Source: a bacterium (lineage in GTDB: Bacteria > Patescibacteriota > Microgenomatia > Daviesbacterales > UBA10151). From it: a stretch of 20,791 nt of DNA. The DNA lies in the NCBI GenBank assembly GCA_027364775.1, contig DAHXOS010000067.1, positions 1-20,791 of the forward strand, written 5' to 3'. The translations under genes were made by a program, and so were the position numbers. Positions 14,388 to 20,276 of this stretch are shown here, in pieces; position 1 is the first letter of the stretch, and every line of letters begins with the position of its first letter. The notes under the pieces were generated by a model. The model was not told where the DNA came from. It made no database searches and worked only from the letters and a program-made list of their open reading frames with translations.

Positions 14388-14579
14388 CTATTTTATAATC
14401 TCACTAGTTCTATCTCCATAATTTGCAACAGGGGTTACATTTGTAAATAGTCTTTTTAAGGCGTTTGATTTAGGTACTAAAGTCAGACTTGCTATTTGTG
14501 GAGCAACTTGTGAGCAACCTATTCTATAAATTCTTGCTAAAGCTTCCTTCATTTCAGCATCCATCTCCCTATCTACCAT
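14388..14579 (-). CDS. Small orphan protein C (MVDR start), unknown function
   Basis: 63 residues, not assignable to a family. A helical, acidic start (MVDREMDAEMKEALARIYRIG) is followed by a hydrophobic-polar middle (CSQVAPQIASLTLVPKS) and a basic segment (NALKRLFTNV). There is one Cys and no membrane helix. It has the strong shared ribosome site and start segment also found before genes A and B, but no similarity to them after the first three codons. A 22-residue mini-ORF lies upstream in the same direction. No terminator was seen after its stop; the next promoter begins about 10 bases later. Confidence 0.55.
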   Translation of the reverse strand: MVDREMDAEMKEALARIYRIGCSQVAPQIASLTLVPKSNALKRLFTNVTPVANYGDRTSEIIK

Positions 14580-14598
14580 TTTTATTTCCTCCTTTCTT
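14572..14598 (-). repeat. Shared RBS/start segment, copy C
   Basis: 27-base segment on the minus strand: AAGAAAGGAGGAAA, spacer TAAAA, then ATGGTAGA. It is one base different from copy B and two from copy A. It carries the Shine-Dalgarno site and first codons of the 63-residue gene. Confidence 0.8.
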
Positions 14599-14620
14599 TT
14601 ATTTTAATATTTTATGCAGC

Positions 14621-14689
14621 TTAATATATAAGCGTTAATATTTCTTGACCGATTTGATTTACAGGGCCATTTTTACTAAAATATCCCAT
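14621..14689 (-). CDS. Mini-ORF upstream of orphan C
   Basis: 22-residue ORF that starts MGYFSKNG and ends ILTLIY. Its ATG is 9 bases after TAATAA, which has TTGATT 17 bases further upstream, so it could be translated from a leaderless RNA like the other two mini-ORFs. Its stop lies in a GCTTA/TAAGC hairpin. Unlike the other two cassettes, no terminator follows. The promoter lies inside the divergent HIT gene. The evidence is thin; it may be chance. Confidence 0.25.
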   Translation of the reverse strand: MGYFSKNGPVNQIGQEILTLIY

Positions 14690-14692
14690 AAT
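14687..14692 (+). promoter_or_regulatory. Putative -10 box of the HIT gene (leaderless)
   Basis: CATAAT ends 8 bases before the ATG at 14701. No convincing -35 box is seen at the right distance. No Shine-Dalgarno sequence precedes the start. Confidence 0.35.
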
Positions 14693-14700
14693 TGTTTATT

Positions 14701-15153
14701 ATGTCAATAGAAATTCAAAATCAACTTCATCAACACTTTGGAGAAAGATGTCCTTTTTGCGACATCTTTTCCAGGAGAACAGAGGGAGTTATTTTGAGTG
14801 AAAGTAGTCATGCTGGAGTGATCCAATCTTTAGAAGGTAATCCTTTAGTATTACCAAAGAGACATATCCAATTAGCGGATTTAAATGATACTGAAGCAAA
14901 ACAGATAGGAATATATCAAGCCAGATTAATTAGTATTGTTAAGCAAGCTTTTAAAGCTGATGGAGTTAATATCTTTGGTACTTATGGTGAGGCTGCAGGT
15001 CAGGAAGTTGAACACGGCCATATTCATGTTATTCCAAGAGTTGCAGGAGATAAGTTGATTAGGATTTCAGGGGAATATAATGCAAAGTCACTCCAGGAAC
15101 GGCTTATCAAAGCAGAACTATTAAGAGCTGCATCTAATGGATTGTTAAGATAG
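14701..15153 (+). CDS. HIT-family nucleotide-binding protein
   Basis: 150 residues from the ATG at 14701; an in-frame TTG at 14692 would add three. HIT proteins are cytoplasmic nucleotide hydrolases or transferases acting on substrates such as AMP-lysine, Ap4A or nucleoside phosphoramidates. The zinc-type CPFCDI motif (17-22) is followed by LVLPKRHIQLADL and the histidine triad HGHIHVIPR (about 108-116), where the middle His is the nucleophile. Length is typical. The 3' end overlaps that of the convergent nucleotidyltransferase-like gene by 9 bases. The substrate cannot be told from sequence. Confidence 0.88.
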   Translation: MSIEIQNQLHQHFGERCPFCDIFSRRTEGVILSESSHAGVIQSLEGNPLVLPKRHIQLADLNDTEAKQIGIYQARLISIVKQAFKADGVNIFGTYGEAAGQEVEHGHIHVIPRVAGDKLIRISGEYNAKSLQERLIKAELLRAASNGLLR

Positions 15154-16017
15154 GTTTGTTAATACCATCGAGATTCTAGCAAAAACAGATTGCTCTATCC
15201 CTAAACTTGCTAAGGCTCTATCAACTGGTTTTCCTTGTCTTACTCTATTTGCAATACTAGGATTTATAGTTAAAAAATTTAAGGCTTCTTCTTCAATTTC
15301 TTTCCAAACTCCCTGGGCATCATATAATGGTTTGGCACAACCGGATAGCCAAACCCTGGCATTTATATAACCGGACTTTTTTGCCTGATCGGCAGTTTTA
15401 ATAGATACACCTACGCGGGGAAAATCATAGGGACCAGCAGCCGGCGAACCCACCTTATTTGCTCTACATTTTTGGGGATCATAATTCTCCACACTACAAC
15501 AGCTACATTTCTCTCCTCTTGTAATTTCAGAGGAAATCCTTACTCTAGCAGGTCTAATAGAATCATAAAGATCATTTACTTCTTGCTCACTTTCAAATTT
15601 ACCTACAACTGCCAAGTCTATATTAGATGGATCATGATAGTTGCGCCTTTTAACCAAATTCCTTGCAACAGACCCAAATAATAAAACTGCAATATCTCTA
15701 TTTGCCTGATCCCTATTTGCATTAACAATAACATCACTCATTTCATACGCTTTTTTCATTAAAAACTCTCTCCACTCCGGGGATACTGACTCCATAAAAA
15801 AAGCCCCATCTTCTCTTCCGGGGAATCTATTTCTCAAAATTGTATTATTCATAACTGATCTAACAAAAGCTCTTTGGGCAGGATCCATAGAGACGTTTCC
15901 TGTATCAGGACATACTTGAATGCTTTGAGCAAGGTGGTTTGGGAGTTCTACTAAAATTCCTCTTTCAGGCAAATAAACACTTCTAGTCTGTTGTTGGTCA
16001 GCTAATCTATCAACCAT
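15145..16017 (-). CDS. Nucleotidyltransferase-fold protein with Cys cluster (MVDR start)
   Basis: 290 residues. The central part (about 107-160) carries an MNT-type nucleotidyltransferase pattern: IAVLLFGSVARN (109-120) followed by DPSNIDLAVVG (129-139). The usual S-D-x-D pair reads S-N-I-D (N132, D134), so one metal ligand is changed and activity is uncertain. A Cys cluster CSCC (171-174) plus C184 may bind a metal. A C-terminal helical region (about 235-290) resembles no domain I know. It starts with MVDRL like the small orphans. The ATG overlaps the stop of the 80-residue gene upstream by 8 bases (AAAGG lies a little upstream), indicating translational coupling. A toxin-antitoxin-like or regulatory role is possible but not shown. 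Confidence 0.65.
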   Translation of the reverse strand: MVDRLADQQQTRSVYLPERGILVELPNHLAQSIQVCPDTGNVSMDPAQRAFVRSVMNNTILRNRFPGREDGAFFMESVSPEWREFLMKKAYEMSDVIVNANRDQANRDIAVLLFGSVARNLVKRRNYHDPSNIDLAVVGKFESEQEVNDLYDSIRPARVRISSEITRGEKCSCCSVENYDPQKCRANKVGSPAAGPYDFPRVGVSIKTADQAKKSGYINARVWLSGCAKPLYDAQGVWKEIEEEALNFLTINPSIANRVRQGKPVDRALASLGIEQSVFARISMVLTNLS

Positions 16018-16252
16018 ATGAGGTGTGACCTTTCCCTTGGTTTTCTTTTATAGCTACTATTCTCTTTATTTCAGGAGTAAAATCCTGATTTGTTCTAGTT
16101 TTTGCTATTAAAGCTGCTAAAGCTCTGCCTAATGGGCGATTGGGGATATGGGCATTTATAGGTTCCATCACTACTGTATCACCAAATTTTGCAGCTAAAA
16201 CCTCAGCTACTTGTTTCTCTATTTTTTCTGGTGCTTCTATTGTTCTAATCAT
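16010..16252 (-). CDS. Small basic protein upstream of the NTase-fold gene, unknown function
   Basis: 80 residues without a recognised family. The predicted alpha/beta pattern is: a helical start (IEAPEKIEKQVAEVLAAKFG), a strand (DTVVMEP), then NRPLGRALAALIAKTRT and a C-terminal helix (PEIKRIVAIKENQG). It overlaps the NTase-fold gene by 8 bases, so the two are probably made together. It is the first gene after the terminator at 16265-16286 and lacks a visible Shine-Dalgarno sequence or promoter of its own. Read-through from the 16409 leader is the likeliest source of its mRNA. Pairing of a small protein with an NTase-fold protein recalls MNT/HEPN modules, but no HEPN motif (RxxxxH) is seen. 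Confidence 0.55.
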   Translation of the reverse strand: MIRTIEAPEKIEKQVAEVLAAKFGDTVVMEPINAHIPNRPLGRALAALIAKTRTNQDFTPEIKRIVAIKENQGKGHTSYG

Positions 16253-16264
16253 ATTTTAAGTACT

Positions 16265-16286
16265 AAAAAACCTCCCATTTGGGAGG
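16265..16286 (-). terminator. Attenuator-like terminator upstream of the 80-residue gene
   Basis: On the minus strand, CCTCCC/GGGAGG with a 4-base loop runs into six T's (16270-16265). The stem is identical in sequence to the one at 13421-13436. It lies 12 bases before the start of the next gene in the same direction. Confidence 0.75.
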
Positions 16287-16299
16287 CTAGATCCTGTCT

Positions 16300-16325
16300 C
16301 TTTTTTAGAATAATTTCTAAAAAAG
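16300..16325 (-). other. Strong A/T hairpin between the mini-ORF and its terminator
   Basis: CTTTTTTAGAA pairs exactly with TTCTAAAAAAG around a 4-base loop. It includes the stop codon of the 30-residue ORF. It may be an alternative terminator or a pause hairpin in the leader. Confidence 0.55.
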
Positions 16326-16409
16326 GCCTCCCAAAAATGCTCCAATAAGGAGCACCTCAAGAAGGATTAAGACTAAGCTATTTATATTTAATGTTTCTAC
16401 TTTAACCAT
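16317..16409 (-). CDS. Hydrophobic 30-residue peptide (leader peptide or membrane peptide)
   Basis: ORF starting MVKVETLNINS, then LVLILLEVLLIGAF and ending LGGLF. Sixteen of 30 residues are Leu, Ile or Val. The ATG lies 12 bases after TACAAT of a good promoter, so a near-leaderless RNA is expected. Its TTG-GGA-GGC codons supply GGGAGGC (16332-16326), which is exactly complementary to GCCTCCC of the terminator's 5' arm (16287-16281). A ribosome reaching the stop would therefore free the terminator, and one halted early would block it. The two readings are a branched-chain-type leader peptide controlling the 80-residue and NTase genes, or a small membrane peptide (for instance a type I toxin) with its own terminator. 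Confidence 0.6.
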   Translation of the reverse strand: MVKVETLNINSLVLILLEVLLIGAFLGGLF

Positions 16410-16421
16410 AGGGCTAAAAGT

Positions 16422-16451
16422 ATTGTACTTTAGATTTTCTAAACTTGTCAA
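16422..16451 (-). promoter_or_regulatory. Promoter of the 30-residue ORF
   Basis: On the minus strand, consensus TTGACA (16451-16446) and TACAAT (16427-16422) are 18 bases apart. The -35 overlaps, on the other strand, the -35 of the carboxypeptidase gene, so the two promoters probably exclude each other. Confidence 0.7.
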
Positions 16452-16473
16452 TGGTAGCTATAATTGATATGAT
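16445..16473 (+). promoter_or_regulatory. Promoter of the D,D-carboxypeptidase gene
   Basis: TTGTCA (16445-16450) and TATGAT (16468-16473) are 17 bases apart, giving a leader of about 23 bases before the ATG at 16504. TATAAT at 16459-16464 is a weaker alternative because no -35 fits it well. Confidence 0.55.
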
Positions 16474-16503
16474 CTCATCACTGTTTTAGACTCTTTAGGC
16501 TGT

Positions 16504-17469
16504 ATGAAGAAATATCAGACATATTTTACCCATTTTAAAATAGCTGGATCATCAATTGCGGTTTTGGTACTGGCAGTTGGTTTTTTAATCGGTACGCCAG
16601 GAGCAGTTAATTTAGCAGAAAGCAAGATTTTAAATTCTAATAATCAAACTCAATATATACCACCTCAGGGTCAGGTTGCAGGAATTGCTCAAAAAGCAAA
16701 ATATAACATAGTCAGTCAAAATATAACTCCCCCACAACTTAGTGCTAAAGCAGCGATTGCCTTAGATTTAGATACAGGAGAGATCTTATTTGAAAAAAAT
16801 ATTTATGGCCGTATGTCTCCGGCATCAACAACCAAAATTATGACCGCTTTAGTTGCTCAGGATTATTATAAAAGTGCTGATATTCTAACTGTTTATCCAG
16901 AAGCACAAGTTGGGGGTTCGGTAATGGGTTTAAATAACGGTGAGAGATTAACATTCCGTAGTTTACTTTATGGAATGCTGCTAAACTCAGGTAACGATGC
17001 TGCATTTACAATTGCTTTAAATTATCCGGGAGGATTGAATAATTTTGTCGGGGAGATGAATAAAAAAGCTAAGGATTTAAATTTAGCTGATACAAATTTT
17101 CAAAATCCTGCAGGTTTTGATAACCCAAATCATTATTCATCAGCCTATGATTTGTCTCAAATAGCTAAGGCTGCAATAGAACATCCCCTACTATCAAGGG
17201 TTGTTGCAACTAAAGAAACATCCATAGTTTCCTGGGATAAAAGTAAAGAATATAATCTAAAGAATTTAAATCAACTTTTATCTGAAGAAGGAGTATTAGG
17301 TATTAAAACCGGATTTACCCAAAATGCTGGTGAAAGCTTTGTTGGTTTAGTAGAGCGGAAGAACCACAAGGTTATAACAGTAGTGCTTAATAGCCAAGAC
17401 CGTTTTGCTGAAACAAAATTACTTATGGACTGGGTCTATAAAAATTATAATTGGGTTGCCAGTTATTGA
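16504..17469 (+). CDS. dacA: D-alanyl-D-alanine carboxypeptidase (peptidase S11)
   Basis: 321-residue penicillin-binding protein that trims the terminal D-Ala from peptidoglycan stem peptides outside the membrane. An N-terminal hydrophobic segment (about 14-32) serves as signal or anchor. The catalytic domain has all three motifs: SxxK in SPASTTK (S108, K111), SxN in LNSGNDAA (S162, N164) and KTG in LGIKTGFT (K268). The family stretches AAIALDLDTGEILFEKN, GERLTFRSLLYGMLL and NFQNPAGFD are also clear. It lacks the C-terminal beta domain and amphipathic anchor of E. coli PBP5, so it is a compact form held by its N-terminus. The 3' end overlaps the convergent gene by 7 bases. The gene symbol marks the family, not an exact orthologue. 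Confidence 0.94.
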   Translation: MKKYQTYFTHFKIAGSSIAVLVLAVGFLIGTPGAVNLAESKILNSNNQTQYIPPQGQVAGIAQKAKYNIVSQNITPPQLSAKAAIALDLDTGEILFEKNIYGRMSPASTTKIMTALVAQDYYKSADILTVYPEAQVGGSVMGLNNGERLTFRSLLYGMLLNSGNDAAFTIALNYPGGLNNFVGEMNKKAKDLNLADTNFQNPAGFDNPNHYSSAYDLSQIAKAAIEHPLLSRVVATKETSIVSWDKSKEYNLKNLNQLLSEEGVLGIKTGFTQNAGESFVGLVERKNHKVITVVLNSQDRFAETKLLMDWVYKNYNWVASY

Positions 17470-18482
17470 TCTTTAAGGTAAGGTTTTACGACAGCTTGGA
17501 CTAACGCTGCAAAATTTTGTCCTTCAAAAACATATACAGGTTGTAAGTATTCAGGATAACTCTTTGATAAAAAGTAAGCGAGATAAACAGAGCTAATTGA
17601 GACTTGAGAAGTTTTCGGTTCTATCACAATTGTTGCTTCGCCACTTTTTAAATCTTTAAACGCCTGATCAACACTTCTAATTGGATAAACAGCAAAATTT
17701 TTAGTATCTATTGGCCAATAAGTATAATCTAAACTTAAATAGTTATTTATATCATCTGCTGAACCAACAAGTACCGCCTCAACTAATCCTTTAGTAAATT
17801 TTTCAGTCACTATTTTATAGTCATCTATTTTTTCCTGCCATAAAGAAATATTTAAGGTACTTAATTGTTCGGGGTTAATTGCAGCAAGATAATCAGTTTT
17901 TATCTCCCCATTCTTTAAGTAAGTTGGCATAATCTCCTTTTGAGTAAGAAATGATTTAAATTGTTGACTGATATTAGGCAAATCCTTTAATTGTTCATTT
18001 TGGGTTGCACTTTGGGTTGCAATCGGCCTTTTGTAACTAAAATTTCCGGTATTTATATCGATAGTAAACTCAGCTCCATTTGAATTAGTAAATTTATGAA
18101 CAGTAGGAGATAGTATTTCAGGATTTGAATCCAAATTAAATTTTTTAGCCAGCTCTCTTGCTTTATCTGCTGCTAAAAAAGTATTACCTAATTGGGGAAT
18201 GGCATAAATTTTAAAAGCAGTTGGGAGTTTTTCTGGTAAAGCACCGGTTGGCGTATCAAGTGAGTAAGAAAAATTAGAAGAGGTAACATTTGGATTTGGA
18301 ATTTTTAGTCTTGGTAGCAAAGCAAATTTTAAATCCGGTTTTTCTGTGATTATGGGAATTTTTGAATAAAGATAACGTTTAGAGTATAAAGATCCACCCC
18401 AAACTATTGCAAGTACAATCAAGAATATAACAAAGAAAAATAAAAACCTCTTAGTAAATTTAGCAGTTTCAGTCAAAGTCAT
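17463..18482 (-). CDS. Membrane-anchored protein of unknown function
   Basis: 339 residues from the ATG at 18482. The frame stays open to 18587, but that extension would run into gltX, and a TATAAT lies just upstream of the chosen ATG. One membrane helix (about 12-31: FLFFFVIFLIVLAIVWGG) near the N-terminus is followed by a long extracytoplasmic part with YSLDTPTGALPEKLPTAFKIYAIPQ, a FTIDINTGNFSYKRP strand segment and a C-terminal domain (YLSLDYTYWPIDTKNFAVYPIRSVDQAFKDLKSGEATIVI...VSISSVYLAYFLS...YLQPVYVFEGQNF). Similar layouts occur in CPR exported proteins of unknown role. No catalytic motif or Cys pair is seen. It is divergent from gltX and convergent with the carboxypeptidase gene. Confidence 0.75.
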   Translation of the reverse strand: MTLTETAKFTKRFLFFFVIFLIVLAIVWGGSLYSKRYLYSKIPIITEKPDLKFALLPRLKIPNPNVTSSNFSYSLDTPTGALPEKLPTAFKIYAIPQLGNTFLAADKARELAKKFNLDSNPEILSPTVHKFTNSNGAEFTIDINTGNFSYKRPIATQSATQNEQLKDLPNISQQFKSFLTQKEIMPTYLKNGEIKTDYLAAINPEQLSTLNISLWQEKIDDYKIVTEKFTKGLVEAVLVGSADDINNYLSLDYTYWPIDTKNFAVYPIRSVDQAFKDLKSGEATIVIEPKTSQVSISSVYLAYFLSKSYPEYLQPVYVFEGQNFAALVQAVVKPYLKDQ

Positions 18483-18494
18483 GGCAGTAACTTT

Positions 18495-18500
18495 ATTATA
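18495..18500 (-). promoter_or_regulatory. -10 box of the 339-residue membrane protein gene
   Basis: Perfect TATAAT on the minus strand, ending 12 bases before the ATG at 18482, with no convincing -35. The predicted leader is about 5 bases and no Shine-Dalgarno sequence is present. It decides the start codon for the downstream gene. Confidence 0.55.
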
Positions 18501-18529
18501 CTGAAATTTAGCTTCTACTGGTATATAAT
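18501..18529 (+). promoter_or_regulatory. Promoter of gltX (leaderless)
   Basis: CTGAAA (18501-18506) and a perfect TATAAT (18524-18529) are 17 bases apart. The -10 ends 7 bases before the ATG at 18537, so transcription should begin at or next to the start codon. Confidence 0.7.
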
Positions 18530-18536
18530 CAAACTG

Positions 18537-19979
18537 ATGAATGTCAGAACAAGATTTGCACCTTCTCCAACAGGAGATGATATTCATATAGGTAATTTAA
18601 GTACTGTTTTAAAAACTTGGGCTTTTGCAAAAAAGAATAATGGTCAATTTGTTTTAAGAATTGAAGATACCGACCAGGAAAGGCTAGTTGAGGGATCTGA
18701 GCAAAAAATTGAAGATGCCTTAAAAAGATTTAGTTTAAACTATGATGAAGGTCCGGATGTTGGTGGTGAATTTGGTCCTTACCGCCAATCTGAACGTTTA
18801 GATATATATAAAAAATATGCAGAAGAGCTAATTACAAAAGGAGTTGCTTACTATTGCTTTTGTTCTAAAGAGAGAATAGAAGAATTAAGAAAACAAGAAG
18901 AGCAAAAAGAAGTAAAGACAAAACATCTGCACTTTTGCAATCAAAATAATATAGAAGAGAGATTATCCAAAAAAGAATCTTATGTTATCAGGCTTAAAGT
19001 CCCTGAGCATCAGGATATTACTTTTGATGATATAGTCAGGGGGAAGATCACCATCAATACAGATCAGATTGATGATCAAATTCTTCTAAAATCTGATGGT
19101 TTCCCCACCTATCATTTGGCAGTTGTTATTGATGATTATTTGATGAAAATAAACTATATAACTAGGGCTGATGAGTGGATCTCCTCTACACCAAAACATA
19201 TTTTGCTTTATCAGGCTTTTGGTTGGGAGTTACCGGTATTTTGTCACTTACCACTTTTAAGGAATACAGATAAATCTAAGTTATCAAAAAGAAAAAACGC
19301 TGTTTGGGCTTCTTGGTATTTAGAACAGGGATATCTTAAAGAGGCAATATTAAATTATTTAGCTTTAATGGGCTGGACACATCCGGAACAAAAAGAAATT
19401 TTTTCTATGGAGGAATTTATAGAAAAATTTGATTTAAAAGATGTAAATCCGTTAGGCCCAATTTTTGATATCCAAAAACTTGAATGGATGAACGGGGAAT
19501 ATATTAGAGCACTCTCAGATCAGGAATTAACTAAAAGATTAGAGGAGTATTTAATTGATCATCCATCAAAAGATCATATTGCAAAACTTGTGCCTTTAGT
19601 AAAAGAGAGGATTAAAAAACTCTCAGATTTTATTCCTTTAACAAATTTTATTAGTCAATCTCCTGAATATGATCTAAATGATTTTAATAAAGTTAAGGTA
19701 GATGATAAAAAAGAAATTTTAGAAAAAATCTCTTTAACATTAGAAAACATAGAAAAGCCATGGAAGAAAGAAAATTTTGAAAATACTTTTCAAAATTTGG
19801 CTAAAGATTTAAATATGGGCAATAGGGAGATGTTTCAGCTAATAAGGTTAGCTGTATCAGGACAACTGGTAACGCCGCCTTTATTTGAATGCATTAAGAT
19901 AATAGGTGAAGATGAAGTTTTAAATAGAGTTAAAGAGATCACAAAAAAATATCCAAATATACCAGATTCTAAAGGTTAA
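18537..19979 (+). CDS. gltX: Glutamyl-tRNA synthetase
   Basis: 480-residue class I aminoacyl-tRNA synthetase that charges tRNA with glutamate. The catalytic domain starts with RFAPSPTGDDIHIGN (HIGH motif as HIGN, 17-20), then LRIEDTDQER and GPYRQSERLDIY. The putative zinc site CFC (107-109) with HLHFC (130-134) follows. FPTYHLAVVIDDYLM, ITRADEWISSTPKHILLYQAFGW and the ATP-binding KLSKR (about 248-252) are all present. The anticodon-binding helical domain occupies the last 150 residues. Length is normal. If, as in many CPR genomes, no GlnRS is present, this may be a non-discriminating enzyme that also charges tRNA-Gln; the window cannot decide that. It is a monocistronic gene with a leaderless-type promoter. 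Confidence 0.96.
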   Translation: MNVRTRFAPSPTGDDIHIGNLSTVLKTWAFAKKNNGQFVLRIEDTDQERLVEGSEQKIEDALKRFSLNYDEGPDVGGEFGPYRQSERLDIYKKYAEELITKGVAYYCFCSKERIEELRKQEEQKEVKTKHLHFCNQNNIEERLSKKESYVIRLKVPEHQDITFDDIVRGKITINTDQIDDQILLKSDGFPTYHLAVVIDDYLMKINYITRADEWISSTPKHILLYQAFGWELPVFCHLPLLRNTDKSKLSKRKNAVWASWYLEQGYLKEAILNYLALMGWTHPEQKEIFSMEEFIEKFDLKDVNPLGPIFDIQKLEWMNGEYIRALSDQELTKRLEEYLIDHPSKDHIAKLVPLVKERIKKLSDFIPLTNFISQSPEYDLNDFNKVKVDDKKEILEKISLTLENIEKPWKKENFENTFQNLAKDLNMGNREMFQLIRLAVSGQLVTPPLFECIKIIGEDEVLNRVKEITKKYPNIPDSKG

Positions 19980-20034
19980 AAGTTTTATTTATTATCATTC
20001 CAACTATCTGATTGATAAGAAAGATAAATACAAT

Positions 20035-20046
20035 CATACTAGTATG
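20035..20046. promoter_or_regulatory. Perfect 12-bp palindrome upstream of the metal-peptide/nuoA genes
   Basis: CATACTAGTATG is exactly self-complementary and sits in the 179-base gap between gltX and the next gene, 113 bases before that gene's ATG. It could be an operator. No regulator gene is adjacent, and the promoter of this operon is not clear (candidate -10-like TATAAA and TAAAAT hexamers lie at about 20118-20137). Confidence 0.3.
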
Positions 20047-20158
20047 CACAACATCTGATAAAATTAACCATTAGTAATATATGTCACGGTCTACTAAATA
20101 ACTACACGAGATAATTTTATAAATAGAGAGTAAAATAGAGATGAGAAAGGAGGAGATT

Positions 20159-20266
20159 ATGGATAAACAAACATACATTTGTCCGATGCACCCGGAAGTG
20201 ACATCAGACAAGCCGGGGATTTGCCCAAAATGCAAAATGCGGCTGGTTCCAGCAAAGAAAAAATAA
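20159..20266 (+). CDS. Stand-alone heavy-metal-binding-domain peptide
   Basis: 35-residue protein MDKQTYICPMHPEV, then TSDKPGICPKCKMRLVP and a Lys tail. This is the heavy-metal-binding domain (YxCPMHPE...PGxCPxCGMxL) normally found at the N-terminus of copper/silver P-type ATPases and in metal-efflux proteins. Here it is a free peptide. C8, H11, C22 and C25 are the likely ligands; the usual CGM Gly is Lys. It has a strong Shine-Dalgarno AAAGGAGGAG, unlike most genes in the window. The nuoA-like gene starts 10 bases after its stop, so they form an operon. A metallochaperone or metal-buffer role is inferred. Confidence 0.8.
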   Translation: MDKQTYICPMHPEVTSDKPGICPKCKMRLVPAKKK

Positions 20267-20276
20267 GATTAGATAA

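Noticed and set aside
13052..14598. The three 27-base repeats as a CRISPR array or attachment sites
   Set aside because: Spacing is irregular (about 250 and 1270 bases), the repeats contain start codons in frame, and no cas or integrase genes are present.
18483..18587. N-terminal extension of the 339-residue membrane protein to 18587
   Set aside because: It would overlap gltX by 51 bases, has unusual Cys/Trp content, and the -10 box at 18500-18495 predicts a start at 18482.
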